64,000 nt of DNA from Thinopyrum elongatum (Eukaryota > Streptophyta > Magnoliopsida > Poales > Poaceae). Below, one piece after another: positions 35,408 to 46,600 of the stretch. Position 1 is the stretch's first letter. Each line of letters opens with the position of its first letter. The translations under genes were made by a program, and so were the position numbers. The stretch is taken from contig CM022298.1 in assembly GCA_011799875.1 (NCBI GenBank), forward strand, positions 283,413,395 through 283,477,394, read 5' to 3'. Below the pieces are notes generated by a model. That model saw only the letters and a program-made list of their open reading frames with translations. It was not told the origin of the DNA and searched no databases.

Positions 35408-36205
35408 GGCGTGGTTGCCTGGGGCCCCCGGCAGCCACCTTTTTGTACAAGTCTTGCCGGCAAGGCATGTAATCCTTTGTACAAAGCCAGGCGCAGATCC
35501 TGAGCCCAAATGACTAAGTTTAAGTGTTGTGCATTTCCTTATCGATTTCGATGTTTATATATATATATGCATGCTTGTCTAAGACGTTGTATGACACTTG
35601 TTCCCGATAAGTACTAACGAACCGCCAAGGTTCCATATCTTTATTTTCTCTTCTTTCTTTTTCTCAAAAGATAGAAGGATTCCTCGCGCGCATGTTTGCC
35701 GGGGGGGAAGGAGGATATGGGTACCAGTGGGCGACGTTCAGAATTGACGCCTTACCGGAGGAAGAACAGCGACAGAAAGCTAAGTTATAAAACTTTAAGC
35801 AAGTTTCTTTTATTATAAAGCTATTTTCCTTAAACGATTTTGACTTTTGTATGGAAAACCTGCACGCGAAGGAACCCTTGTCGTAATCGATTGCGCCCTT
35901 ATTTTGTTTCGAGTCTGCTCAACAATTTAAGTGGCAGCACTGAGAACGCCAAAGTGTCTTGCCGGCCGCTGCACCTCCAGCAGGCTGCTGAAGTCCCACA
36001 CCCAGCGCTCGCGGCAGGTTGCGCGCCGGCTAGTTTTCAGTAAGTGTAGGGTGTACTCCATACATAAAGGAATCAGACAAGGGAAATAGCATGCATATAC
36101 CCAAACATACGCGAGTTATATTACATCAATAAGTTGCCGCAGTTCTAACACAAGACTTGATTGTTTTTTGGCATGGAATGGTGGCGACAAGGGAAAATGA
36201 GGCGG
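35408..36205. other. Spacer between convergent genes of Tat element
   Basis: No coding signature is seen. The sense polyprotein and the antisense gene converge here, so this interval probably holds the 3' end of the antisense transcript. It contains a short TATATATA run near 35559. Confidence 0.5.
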
Positions 36206-37902
36206 CTAGTCCCTGCGTTGGCCCTCGACCCTCTTGATCGAATCTACCTTCTCAAGGATGGGCGCGACAAGCTCCTCAAGTGTCTTGAGATCTGCATCCT
36301 TCGGCAAGCGGTTGAGCACGTTGGTGAGATCAACGCCAGGGTTCTTATGCACCACCTTGATGAGTACCTTGCGGAGGACGGCCCAGCAAAGTTTGCGGGA
36401 TTCATTGGCCAGTTGGGTCGCTCGGTTGGACTGTAGCAGCTTCAAAGCGTCAATGATGCTTTCAAAGAAGATGGTCAACCTGGCGCTCGAAGATATCCTT
36501 TCTTCGGAGGAATACCTGAAGTTTTGCAGGCCATCCTGGCCCATGGTTGACAATTGTGCTGTGAGCCTCTCCGCGGTGTCGACAAGGTGATCAGTCCAGA
36601 TTTTCACACCCTTCTCATTGTCAATTTGGGCGGCAGCAGCGCTCTTAAGCAAGTTCTTCTCATCCTGAAGATCTTTGCTTAGGGTCTTCTCGCGGGCCCT
36701 GCCGTCCTTAAGAGACTTCTCTAGCGTGGTCAGCTTTAGCCTCAGATCGGCAATGGCATCGTTGGCTGAAGAGAGCTGCTTGGTCTTGTCGGACATGGCA
36801 ACTTGCATCTCTGCCAGGCTGTGGAGAGTTTTCTCCCTGTCCCCTTTGAGCGTCGAGAGCTTCTTGCCGTGTTCTTCAAGATCCTCATCTAGCTTCTTCA
36901 ATTTGTCGCTCAGCTCATTCTTGGCGGCCTCTGTAGCCTCGGCAGCATCGACGGCCTCCTTGAGCTTGCCGGCGTGATCTATAGTTAGAGTTTCGAGCGC
37001 CTCCTTGTGCTTTTGCTCCAGCTCCTGGATCCGCTGCGCGACAAGCTTATCGATCTCCTCATCTTTGCCGCGAAGCTTGGCGGCGAGCGCCTGCTCACGT
37101 GCAGCAAGATCTTCCTCGTGGGCATCAAGCGCAATGCGACGCTCCGTCAGGAGAGCATCTTCAGTGGCAGTTCTTTGTGCAGCTTCCTCTTGCGCTTTCT
37201 CCATGTCAGATTGTTTCAAGAGGAGCTCCGTCCAGCTTTGGCTCACTTGTTCCCGGCTGGCAGTCAGCTCCTGAAGGGCCTCGGCGTACCAGATCTGCAT
37301 CTGCTCAACGTGCTTTTGAAAACCTACTTCGGCTGCTTCGACAACTGCCATTCTGGAATTTGCTTTCTCTTTTCGAGCACGGTGGAGTGCTTGGAGCTTG
37401 CGGAAATTTTCGCCCATGGCCTGGAGGAGCTGATCCTCTTCAGATTTGCCACTGCTGGCGCTTGGATCATCAACGATTTTGAGCCCGGCAGCGGCGATGA
37501 TTTCTTCATCGAAGCTTTCCCCTTCAGTCGGCGTTTCAATATTTGCCGTGCCCGGCAAGTTGATGAATAGGTTGTCGCCAACCTTGAGATATTTGCTCAA
37601 TGAGGGAGCTTCGGATGTCGATGGTTGGTCCTCGACATTCGTCTCGCTGGTGGCAGGGGGCTCTGTGGCCGATGTAGCGCCTGGCGCTCCTGCGGCAGGA
37701 ATGCCGTCAGTGTGGTCATCAGTCTCCTCGCCGGCCCTCTCGGCAGATTCCTTGGCGGCTTCCTCGGCAACAGTTTCACTGACCTCGACAGTGGCGTCTT
37801 TGGCAGCCTCGCTAGCGACGATCCTGTCAGCTTCGGCGGCGGCGTCTCTGGCGGTCTCCTTGATGACAACGTCGACATCCATGTGTTCCATCACAGGGAA
37901 TT

Positions 37903-38011
37903 CTGGAGGACGAAGGAAGGAAACAAAATAAGATCAAGGTTGAAGTTCAAGAAGACAAAAAGAAAGAAAGATAAAGAAAAGGATAGCAAGTGCTCTAAGG
38001 CAAACAGTTAC
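37903..38011 (-). other. Intron 2 of Tat antisense gene
   Basis: The donor is CAG followed by GTAACTG at 38011. The acceptor is a pyrimidine-rich stretch ending CGTCCTCCAG at 37903. Length is 109 bp. Removing it joins a single base of exon 2 to two bases of exon 3 as a GAA codon and restores the frame. Confidence 0.72.
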
Positions 38012-38445
38012 CTGCGTCGAGTTGTTGAGAGGTGGCCTCGCCCCTCCCGGCAACGTTGGCTGCCAGGGAAATGTTGTCGGTACCCATGCGTACCGGCTCC
38101 TCCTCAACCAAGATAGGCTCGTCGGTGGTAACTCTTGCCGGGGATGCACTTGTGGGCGACGCGGTTGACGGAGGCAGCACGACGGGGGCAGTTTCTACCT
38201 CTCCCTGTTGCTTTTCTTCTCCTGCAAGCCCGAAGATATCAGCGGCAAGGGTAGAAACCTCAGCGCCCGCCAGCGGAAAACGAGTGGAGAACTCACGCTG
38301 GGGGCTGCGCTGGGGGCTGCGTTGAGGGCTGAGCCCCGGGCTGATGACGACAATTTTCGGCGCGTTCGTAGAGCCAGCCGGGGGCTCATCGCCCGTGGAA
38401 GTCCTCGACCTCTTTGCCACCCTTTCCGCCAAGGTTTCTGCATCG

Positions 38446-38521
38446 CTGCAGAGACAAGACGAAGCAAGGCTATAAGATTACTCCGAAATTTGGGAGATAA
38501 AGGCTATGACAAGATACTTAC
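38446..38521 (-). other. Intron 1 of Tat antisense gene
   Basis: The donor GTAAGTAT at 38521 is close to the perfect consensus, and the acceptor is CTTGTCTCTGCAG at 38446. Length is 76 bp, short but acceptable for grasses. Unspliced, the frame ends at once in TAA; spliced, it continues as ...EEEDDAETLAERV. Confidence 0.78.
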
Positions 38522-40304
38522 TCTTCCTCTTCTCTTTCCGGGCTGAAGCCGGAGATGTCATAATCGACCTCCGTTGCAGTGTCCGTGTGGGGAGGCGGAG
38601 GAGGGGTCCTGGGTCGTTTAGCTGTAGCAGGAGCAGGAAATCGGCGTGGTTCCACAACCTCAGCCTCCGGTGCGGTTGTGTGAGATGCCCCTGCCACCCC
38701 AGTAGTTGCCGCAGGTGTGTGTCTCGCGCGCCGCGCAGGTTGCTGTCGAACTCCTTGCCGCGGCGCAGTCTTGCCGGCCGCCTCCTTGCCGGGAGCCTCG
38801 CTGCTCGAAGAGGGTTGGCTTGCCGGGATGCCAGAAGCGGCCTTTTGAAGAATGCACTTGGTCTTCTTCGGAGCTGGGGGCTCCTCCTGCGGCTCTTCTT
38901 CGGCTACAACTTCGTCGGACGAGCCCTCGACAGCCGCGCCACTCTGTTCCCCGGCAGCCTTAGCCTCCCCGGCAAGATTTTCTTCCATCACAACCTCCGC
39001 GTCGCTGGTTTCCCATTCTGTGAAACCGATGCTGCCGGCCTCCGCGGCAAGATTCGCTTCTTCCACCCTAGTGGCAATATATGCCACTTCTTCGTCAGTG
39101 GTGGCACGAACGAGGTCCGTCTCTTCCCGGATGGCCCTCTCCGACAAGTTGTCGAAGCACTTTTGTGCTTCCTCCTCGGTTGGCTCGGCCCAAGTCGCGT
39201 CAAGACCATGGGCGTTGAACGTTGGCGTAATGGCGATGATTGACCCCAGGGCGGAGTTGTTGCACAAAGGGACAATTCTTGCCGGCAACCGGTGTTTGTC
39301 ATCGCGCTGGAAAAGTTTGTGGCGGAGATCGCCGAGCTGCATGGCTGTCAAATTGCTGTTCAATCTAGGGCGCAGCCTCATGATGTCCGCTGTGTTCCGG
39401 TACTCCCAAGCTGGTCTTCCCTTGCTCTGTAGGGGGGCGATGCGGCGGCAGAGGAAATCGAAGCCAATCATCTCCATTGTGAGCCCGGCAGCTTTCAGGC
39501 AAAGGATCCTGGTGGTGGCAATCGTGAGCCTCTCGTCCTCCGCGGCGAAATCGCTCCAGTCACTGCCGCGGACCACCTTCTGCTGTCGAGGCAAACAGAA
39601 CGGATGGGGATCTGCTTCCTTGATCCAGCACCACTCAGACCGCCATTCATCCTACTTCTCGCGGTAGACCCCATCTGGGTATATCTCCTTATTCCAAGCC
39701 CGTGGAATCCAGGCGATAGAACCGGAAATGGCCTCCCCCTTTTGGATGCGAGGAATAAAGTAATGGCGGAAGAGGGCGGTGTTGGGAACTACTCCGGCAA
39801 AGTTTTCGCAAAGATGAGCGAAGACAGACATGCACATTACGGTGTTCGGTGTGAAATCAAGAAGATGGAAGCCGTATGTGTACATAATGTCGTTGAAGAA
39901 GTCAGAGAATAGAGGACAGAGTCCGCAATAGAAATAAGCGGTGAAGAAGCGATATCTGTCAGGTCCACTCTTGGAACAAGAACCTGGAATCACGCGAGTT
40001 GCGGGGTGAGCTTGCGTCTCCCTCGCCCACATGCACTGGTACCGGTTCTTCAAGGCCCTCGCATCGAGCGTCAGAGCGAAGACGACGTACTTCTTCCGCA
40101 TCTTCACCAGCTCGCTCTCCGGGACATCGGCCTTCGTCTCCTTGCTCTTGCCTTTGCCCTTGCTAGCCTTGGGCGGCATGGCGATTGCGAAGGCGGAAGC
40201 TAAGGATAGAGCGGGTGCGGAATAGAAGAGCGGATAAGGAGAAGTCTGGCTTTGAGCTCGAGAAGGGGAAAATAATGGCGGAGTCCAGATTGAGAAGAAG
40301 AGGG

Positions 40305-40314
40305 GGTAAATAGG
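40305..40314 (-). promoter_or_regulatory. Possible TATA box of Tat antisense gene
   Basis: The minus strand reads CCTATTTACC about 125 bp upstream of the antisense ATG (40179) in an otherwise GC-rich region next to the 3' LTR. It is a weak TATA variant and the only candidate seen between the gene and the LTR. Confidence 0.3.
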
Positions 40315-40579
40315 CAGCGCCTCTGCAGTTTCCCTTTTTTATGGGGAAGGAGCGAGGCCACCTCTTCTACTCCGCAATGTAAATACGCCTCTGTAGGCGC
40401 GCTACAGCTGCAGCCTTTCAGCGCACGCTTCCCACGTCGCGCATTCAGCGCGCGTAGTGGGGGGCACAGTAAGCGGGATATTTACGAGCAGTTAATCCCC
40501 TGCCACGCATGCCCGTGCACTGTTTGGGCCTAGCCCAACAACGCCTCGCACTCGTGTGTGGCCTAGGCCCGAGGGCTCC

Positions 40580-41367
40580 TGTCGGTGTACTAAGTATTGG
40601 GCCATTAGTACCCCGTACTTGTGCACGGGCAGTTGTAGCCATACTCGCGGCCAGGCTTGTCGGGGAACAGTTAGAGGTTAATTCAAGTTATCGAAGAAAC
40701 ACCCAAGTCAAGGATCTGAGGATCAGCAGATAAGAAGAGCTGACGACCGAAAGCCAGCCTCCCCGGCAAGATCTTGCCTGGGTGGCCTGCGAAGCCCGGG
40801 AAGATTCTGCCACTGTGCCACCGCTTCGGCACAGCGACCAGCCTGACATTCTGGTTCCTTCTCTGGATGCGTGGCAAGGCGCCAGTGGAGGAGAGCTTAA
40901 GCGGTGCTGATGGGATGGCCCCTTTTTCCATCCCCAAGAAAATAAAGACACCTAAACGGACACCTCACGGTGCATTAAATGCATTCGTCCTAAACTGTCA
41001 ATGGTTAGGTATGATGACCCTATAGCTACTTTACACCTCAATGTATGTACATTTTGCCACTGTGGTGACCCCTTTGAACGTAGAAAAGGAGGCCAAAGGC
41101 AACTGCTACAGGGGGGAAGATCTTCTGGCCCATCCTGCATGCGTAGCTGCTCTTTGAACGTACTGTTCATCGCAAGCGCTCCTGGAGCCTGGGCTCAAGA
41201 ACACGCTTAATAAAACAAGGCAGTAGTAGGGTTTTACACTGATTAGCGGCCCGAACCTGGGTAAAATCACCCCGCGTCGATCGTTGGTTCTGCTCTTTGC
41301 GCATACCTCTCTCCCTGCCGAATCATAAAGGGGTCCTTTGGGATCCCATAGGTGTCGCACGCCGACA
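40580..41367 (+). repeat. 3' LTR of Tat element
   Basis: This is 788 bp, the partner of 29624-30428. It is preceded by a short purine-containing tract CCCGAGGGCTCC and followed by the GAGAT target-site duplication. Confidence 0.93.
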
Positions 41368-42332
41368 GAGATCTATTCGATGTAATACTTTTTTGCGGTG
41401 TGTTTGCCGAGATCCGATGAATTGTGGATTTATGATCAGCTTATCTATGAATATTATTTGAATCTTCTCTGAATTCTTTTATGCATGATTTGATATCTTT
41501 GTAATTCTCTTCGAACTATCAGTTTGGTTTGGCCAACTAGATTGGTTTTTCTTGCAATGGGAGAAGTTCTTAGCTTTGGGTTCAATCTTGCGGTGTCCTT
41601 TCCAAGTGACAGTAGGGGCAGCAAGGCACGTATTGTATTGTTGCCATCGAGGATAAAAAGATGGGGTTTTCATCATATTGCTTGAGTTAATTCCTCTACA
41701 TCATGTCATCTTACTTAATGCATTGCTCCATTCTTTATGAACTTAATACTCTAGATGCATGCTGGATAGCGGTTGATGTGTGGAGTAATAGTAGTAGATG
41801 CAGAATCATTTCGGTCTACTTGACACGGACGTGATGCCTATATTCATGATCATTGCCTTAGATATCGTCATAACTTTGCGCTTTTCTATCAATTGCTCGG
41901 CAGTAATTTGTTCACCCACCGTATTATTTTCTATCTTGAGAGAAGCCTCTAGTGAAACCTATGGCCCCCGTGTCTATTTTCCATCATATATGTTTCCGAT
42001 CTTCTATTTTCCATCATATAAGTTTTAGATCTACTATTTTGTAATCTTTTACTTTCCAATCTATAAACCAAAAATACCAAAAATATTTACTTTATCGTTT
42101 ATCTATCTCTATCAGATCTCACTTTTGCAAATAACCGTGAAGGGATTGACAACCCCTTTATCGTGTTGGGTGCAAGTTGTTTGATTGTTTGTGTAGGTAT
42201 TCGGTGATTTGTGCATTGTCTCCTACTGGATTGATACCTTGATTCTCAATCTGAGGGAAATACTTATCTCTACTTTGCTGCATCACCCTTTCCTCTTCAA
42301 GGGAAAAACCAACGCAAGCTCAAGAAGTAGCA
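41368..42332 (+). repeat. Solo LTR, last segment
   Basis: It resumes the Athila-like LTR after the Tat element and ends AAGAAGTAGCA. A/T-rich; short open frames are chance. It ends at the boundary with the LARD 3' LTR. Confidence 0.85.
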
Positions 42333-43479
42333 CCATTTGCCTAATAACAACTAAAACTTGCATAGGGACTTCCCGGTCCCCGAGGATAATTAATTAACAA
42401 CCTCGGGCCAGTGCTCCTCATGAGTGTTGGTCCAAAATAGAGCCACTTGCGGTGCCACCCTGTCAACTAGGGCTTTCGGTTGCCGTACGTAGTGTTCATC
42501 CGATCGTGGCCTGAGACAAGATACGCACCGCTACTATCATGGTGTCGGCACGTCGGGAGGTGTTGCTGGTCTTATTTTACCATTGTCGAAATGTCTTGTG
42601 AACCGGGATTCCGAGCTTGATCGGGTTGTTCCGGGAGGAGGATTTTCCTCCGTTGATTGTGAGAGTTTGTGATGGACTAAGTTGGGACACCCCTGTAGGG
42701 TTTAAACTTTTGAAAGCCATGCCCGCGGTTATGTGGCAGATGGGAATTTTTAATATCCGGTTGGAGAGACCTTGACACCAGATCCGAAATAAAATACACC
42801 AACCGCGTGCGTAACCGTGACTGTCTCTTTTTGAGTGAGTTCGAGAAGAGAACACGGTGGGTTTATGTTTGAACGTAAGTAGTTCATGATCACTTATTGA
42901 TCATTACTAGTTTGCGACCGTTATGCGTAGTTTCTCTTCTTACTCTTGTACTCGTAAGTTAGCCACCATACAATGCTTAGTCGCTTGCTGCAACCTCACC
43001 ACTTATCCATTCCATACCCATTAAGCTTTGCTAGTCTTGATACCCATGGTAATGGGATTGCTAAGTCCTCGTGGCTCACAAATTACTACAACCACAATTG
43101 CAGGTACAAGTAATGCGATGATCTGATGTGAGAGCGATGCATGCTTGTTTTGGAGTTCTTCTTCCGCTTCTTCTTCAATCAAGGGATAAGTTCCGGGTCG
43201 GGAGCCTGGAATTAGCAGGGTGGATGTCGTTCTTCTTTTTTCGTTTGATTTCATCCGTAGTCGGATCCTGCTCTTCTGTATGATGATTGATATGTATTGA
43301 TGTATCTATGTATTCATGTTGTAGCTTGTGGCGAGTGTAAGCCTTTATCTTGTATTCTCATCTATTCAGTACATGGTATGTTGTAATGATATCCACCTTG
43401 CTATGCGCTCGAAATGCGATTGTGCCTCAATCATGAATTCATCACGTGATTGGGATAGAATCTCATCTTGGGCGCTACA
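42333..43479 (+). repeat. 3' LTR of LARD element, last part
   Basis: It aligns with 12747-13886 of the 5' LTR and ends GCGCTACA. The TTTTG target-site duplication follows at 43480-43484. Confidence 0.92.
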
Positions 43480-43626
43480 TTTTGGCAAGGTGGTGAAGGC
43501 TTTAGGTCACTGAGAAAAAGGATTAATAAGTCCAAAGTCAATTGAAAATGTTCAAAACCATCCAGAATTCAAATAAAGACAAAAAGATTTCGAAAAGAAA
43601 AAGTTGCCAAAAACCAGGGTGTCACA
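43480..43626 (-). repeat. 3' LTR start of Del-like element (continues at 1-630)
   Basis: On the minus strand the LTR starts TGTGACACCC at 43626, directly after the polypurine tract AAGGGGGGTAGGTT. The LARD insertion splits it from the part at the window start. Confidence 0.85.
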
Positions 43627-46600
43627 AACCTACCCCCCTTAGGATGAATCTCGTCCTCGAGATTCGGTTGTTCAGGGGACAAGTATGGGTATGCGGATCT
43701 TAGAAAATCCTCTCTTTCCCAGGTAGCCTCTTCCTCGGTGTGGTGATCCTACAGTACCTTGAAAAACCTGATCACCTTACTCCTGGTACTTCTTTCCATC
43801 TCCTCCAGGATTCTGACAGGTTTCTCTTCGTTGGTCAGATCTTTAGCCAGTTCTAGCTCACTCATATCTGCTTGCTTGATCGGTGGTGCAATGCACTTTC
43901 TTAACTGTGATATGTGGAAAACATCATGAACGTCGGACAACTCCGGTGGTAGTTCCAACTAATATGCTACCCTACCTTTCCTAGCAATTACTGGAAAGGG
44001 ACCGATGTATATTGGTGCAAGTTTTCCCCGGGTATGAAATCTCTTCACTCCCTTCATGGGGGTTACTCGAAGGTAAGCATATTGTCCGGGCTCAAAAGTC
44101 ACTTCTCGGTGCTTTGGGGCATAATAACTCTTTTGACGGGACTTGGCTGCCCGAAGACGCTCCTGAATATCCTTGACTTGTCTCTCAGCCTCAAGCATCA
44201 AGTCCGTGCCAAAGATACGGCTATCTCCTGTCTGGGACCAATTTAATTGGGTGCGGCACTTCCATCCATACAGTTTTTCAAATGGTGACATTTTAAGACT
44301 TGACTGATAACTGTTGTTATAAGAAAATTCCGCATAGGGTAGGCTATCCTCCCATTTGGGTCCATATGTGAGAGCACAGGACCGAAGCATATCCTCTAGT
44401 ATCTGGTTTACTCATTCAGTCTGTCCATCTGTCTACGGATGGTACGTCATACTATGCTTCAGCATGGTTCCCAAGGCTTGGTGCAATCGCAACCAGAACG
44501 CTGAGGTGAATAAGGAGCCCCTATCTGAGGTGATAGACTTGGGTACTTCATGAAGGCTGACTATTCGGGAGATGTAAAGTTGTGCAAGCTAATGTGCGTT
44601 GAAAGTGGTCTTTACTGGAATAAAGTGAGTCACTTTTGTGAGTATATCCACGATGACCCAGATAGCATCATGGCCTCTTACTGACTTGGGTAGTCCAACA
44701 ATGAAGTCCATGCGTATGTCATCCCACTTCCAGTGGGGAACCAGTAATGGTTGCAATACAGCCTTGACTTTGTTGCAGATGTCACAGCAGGCGACATAGT
44801 ATGCTATATCCCTTCGCATTCCTAGCCACCAAAAGGTTTCTCTTAGGTCCTGATACATTTTTGTGCCTCCCGGGTGGATAGAGTACGCGGACTCATGAGC
44901 TTCTCTGAGTATTTGTTGTCTCAGATTGTTCTGATCGGGCACGCATATCCGTTTCTCAAACCATAAGGTGCCTTGGTCATCCACACGGAAAGACTTGGCC
45001 TTCCCCTGCTGTACCAATTCCTTGATCTCTTTTATCCCTTCATCGGGTTCTTGAGCCCTTTTAATTTCTTCCACAAGTGTTGGAGTAATTTCCAAGGTAT
45101 CCGGGTTAAGTGGGCTGCATAGCACCATACTGAGTTTGGCAAACTCTTCTCGTAACCGTGGCTGGATATCCGCGGTTAGTGTATTCATGATGCCTTGTTT
45201 TCTGCTAAGAGCATCAGCGACCACATTAGCCTTTCCCGGGTGATAATTTATTCCAAGCTCGTAATCCTTGACCAGTTCTAGCCACCTTCGCTGTCTGAGA
45301 TTCAGGTCAGGCTGAGTGAAAATTTATTTGAGGCTCTTATGGTCTGTGTATATTTCACATCGTGTCCCAACGAGGTAATGCCTCCAAATCTTTAAGGCAT
45401 TAACCACGGCTGATAATTCCAAATCATGTGTGGGATAGTTTTCTTCATGAGGTCGTAGCTGTCTGGATGCATATGCTACAACCTTCCCTTCCTGCATCAA
45501 TACGCAGCCGATTCCATGCCTGGAAGCATCACAATATATGTCAAAACTCTTGTGGATGTCTGGAAGGACTAAGACAGGGGCCGTAGTTAGCCTTGTCTTT
45601 AGTTCTATAAAGCTGTTGTCGCACTCTGCCGTCCAGACAAACCTTTGATTTTTCTTCAACAATTCTGTCATTGGCTTGGCTATCTTAGAGAAGCCTTCTA
45701 TGAAACGACGGTAATAGCCTGCCAATCCCAGAAAACTACAGACTTCGGTCACCGAGGCTGGTGTCTTCCAGTTCAATACTGTAGTTACTTTGCTGGGGTC
45801 GACAACTACTCCTTGTTCGGATAGAATATGTCCCAGAAATCCCAGGTCTTTTAGCCAAAATTCACACTTACTGAACTTGGCATATAGGCGATGGGACCTT
45901 AATCTTTCCAGGACAGCACGGAGGTGCTGCTTGTGCTCTTCTTCATCCTTGGAGTATAGCAGGATGTCAACGATGAACACCACAACGAATTTGTCCAGGA
46001 AATCCATGAAGACCTTGTTCATCAGGCTCATGAAATAAGCTGGGGCGTTCGTCAGTCCAAACGACATGACCGTAAATTCATACAGGCCATACTGGGTGGT
46101 GAAAGTTGTCTTGGGGATATCCTCTTTTCTGATTTTTAGCTGATGATACCCTGTTCGGAGGTCAATCTTGGAGAATACCCGTGCCCCGTTCAGCTGATCA
46201 AACAGATCGTCAATGCGAGGGAGCGGGTACTTATTTTTAATGGTGACCTCATTCAACTGGCGATAGTCCACACACATTAATAGACTTCCATCCTTCTTCT
46301 TGCCAAACAGTACGGGTGATCCCCATGGCGAGATGCTTGGGCGAATATACCCTTTCTGTAACAATTCATCCAACTGCTTCTTTAATTCCACCAGCTCTGG
46401 ACTCGGCATACGATAGTATTTCTTGTAAATCGGGGCAGTACCGGGAATCACCTCAATTGCAAACTCTAATTCCTGGTCTGGTGGCATCCCCGGTAGTTCC
46501 TTGGGAAATACATCTGGGAATTCGCAGACTACCGGAATCAAGTTCATATCTGTACCGGTAGTTGGGTATGCCATCCCCTTTCTTGACATCATTTTGCTGG

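Larger units (their letters stand above)
36206..40179 (-). pseudogene. Spliced antisense gene of Tat element (three exons, ~1,262 codons, one stop)
   Basis: Exon 1 is 40179-38522, exon 2 is 38445-38012 and exon 3 is 37902-36206. Joined length is 3,789 nt, a multiple of 3, and both introns keep the frame. Exon 1 starts MPPKASKGKGKSK, and its N-terminal region (YRFFTAYFYCGLCPLFSDFF, then HLLDFTPNTVMCMSVFAHLCE) matches the PF04195 'putative gypsy type transposon' family. A later part is acidic and Pro-rich. Exon 2 carries an SPQRSPQR repeat. Exon 3 begins with an Ala/Glu-rich acidic stretch and is mostly coiled coil (around 37150-36650). One TAG at 39652-39654 interrupts exon 1 in frame. The gene is antisense to gag-pol, as in other Tat elements. 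Its role is unknown. Confidence 0.82.
29624..41367 (+). mobile_element. Tat-lineage Gypsy retrotransposon with antisense gene
   Basis: The element is 11,744 bp with LTRs 29624-30428 (805 bp) and 40580-41367 (788 bp) and the target-site duplication GAGAT (29619-29623, 41368-41372). The LTRs begin TGTCGGTGTAC and end GCCGACA. Plus-strand gag-pol (30515-35407) has a second, plant-type RNase H, characteristic of the Tat lineage. A spliced gene runs in the opposite direction at 40179-36206. Most of gag is deleted in frame and pol has about ten stops, so it depends on other copies. Similar architecture is known for maize Grande. Confidence 0.93.
20010..42332 (+). mobile_element. Athila-like solo LTR carrying two nested elements
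   Basis: It begins TGATACGTCTC (20010-20020), continues at 28993-29623 and then 41368-42332, and ends GTAGCA. The joined length is about 1.6 kb. The direct repeat ACCATT (20005-20010 and 42332-42337) flanks it, overlapping each terminus by one base, so the duplication is ACCAT or CCATT with one base lost. No internal domain is left, so LTR-LTR recombination probably removed it. The start resembles that of the Athila LTR at 11530 (TGATACGTC), and it also holds a GGGCGCGC hairpin (29270-29298). Confidence 0.85.
631..43479 (+). mobile_element. Non-autonomous LARD-type Gypsy retrotransposon with ~4-kb LTRs, host of nested insertions
   Basis: The element begins TGTAACGACC at 631 and ends GCGCTACA at 43479, flanked by the 5-bp direct repeat TTTTG. 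Its 5' LTR is 631-13886, interrupted by an Athila element. Its internal region is 13887-17167. Its 3' LTR is 17168-43479, interrupted by a solo LTR that carries two more elements. With insertions removed, the LTRs are about 3.0 kb (5', which has a 978-bp deletion) and 4.0 kb (3'). The 3.3-kb internal region has a tRNA-Met-type primer-binding site and a polypurine tract but no gag, protease, reverse transcriptase or integrase. A short relic at its 3' end matches the C-terminus of a chromovirus pol, so it probably derives from, and was mobilised by, a Del/Tekay chromovirus. Family name not assigned. Confidence 0.9.

Noticed and set aside
36234..37931. Plus-strand frames rich in Ser/Ala/Leu opposite the Tat antisense gene
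   Set aside because: They are shadows of the coiled-coil-coding minus strand; the minus strand has the splice-consistent frame.
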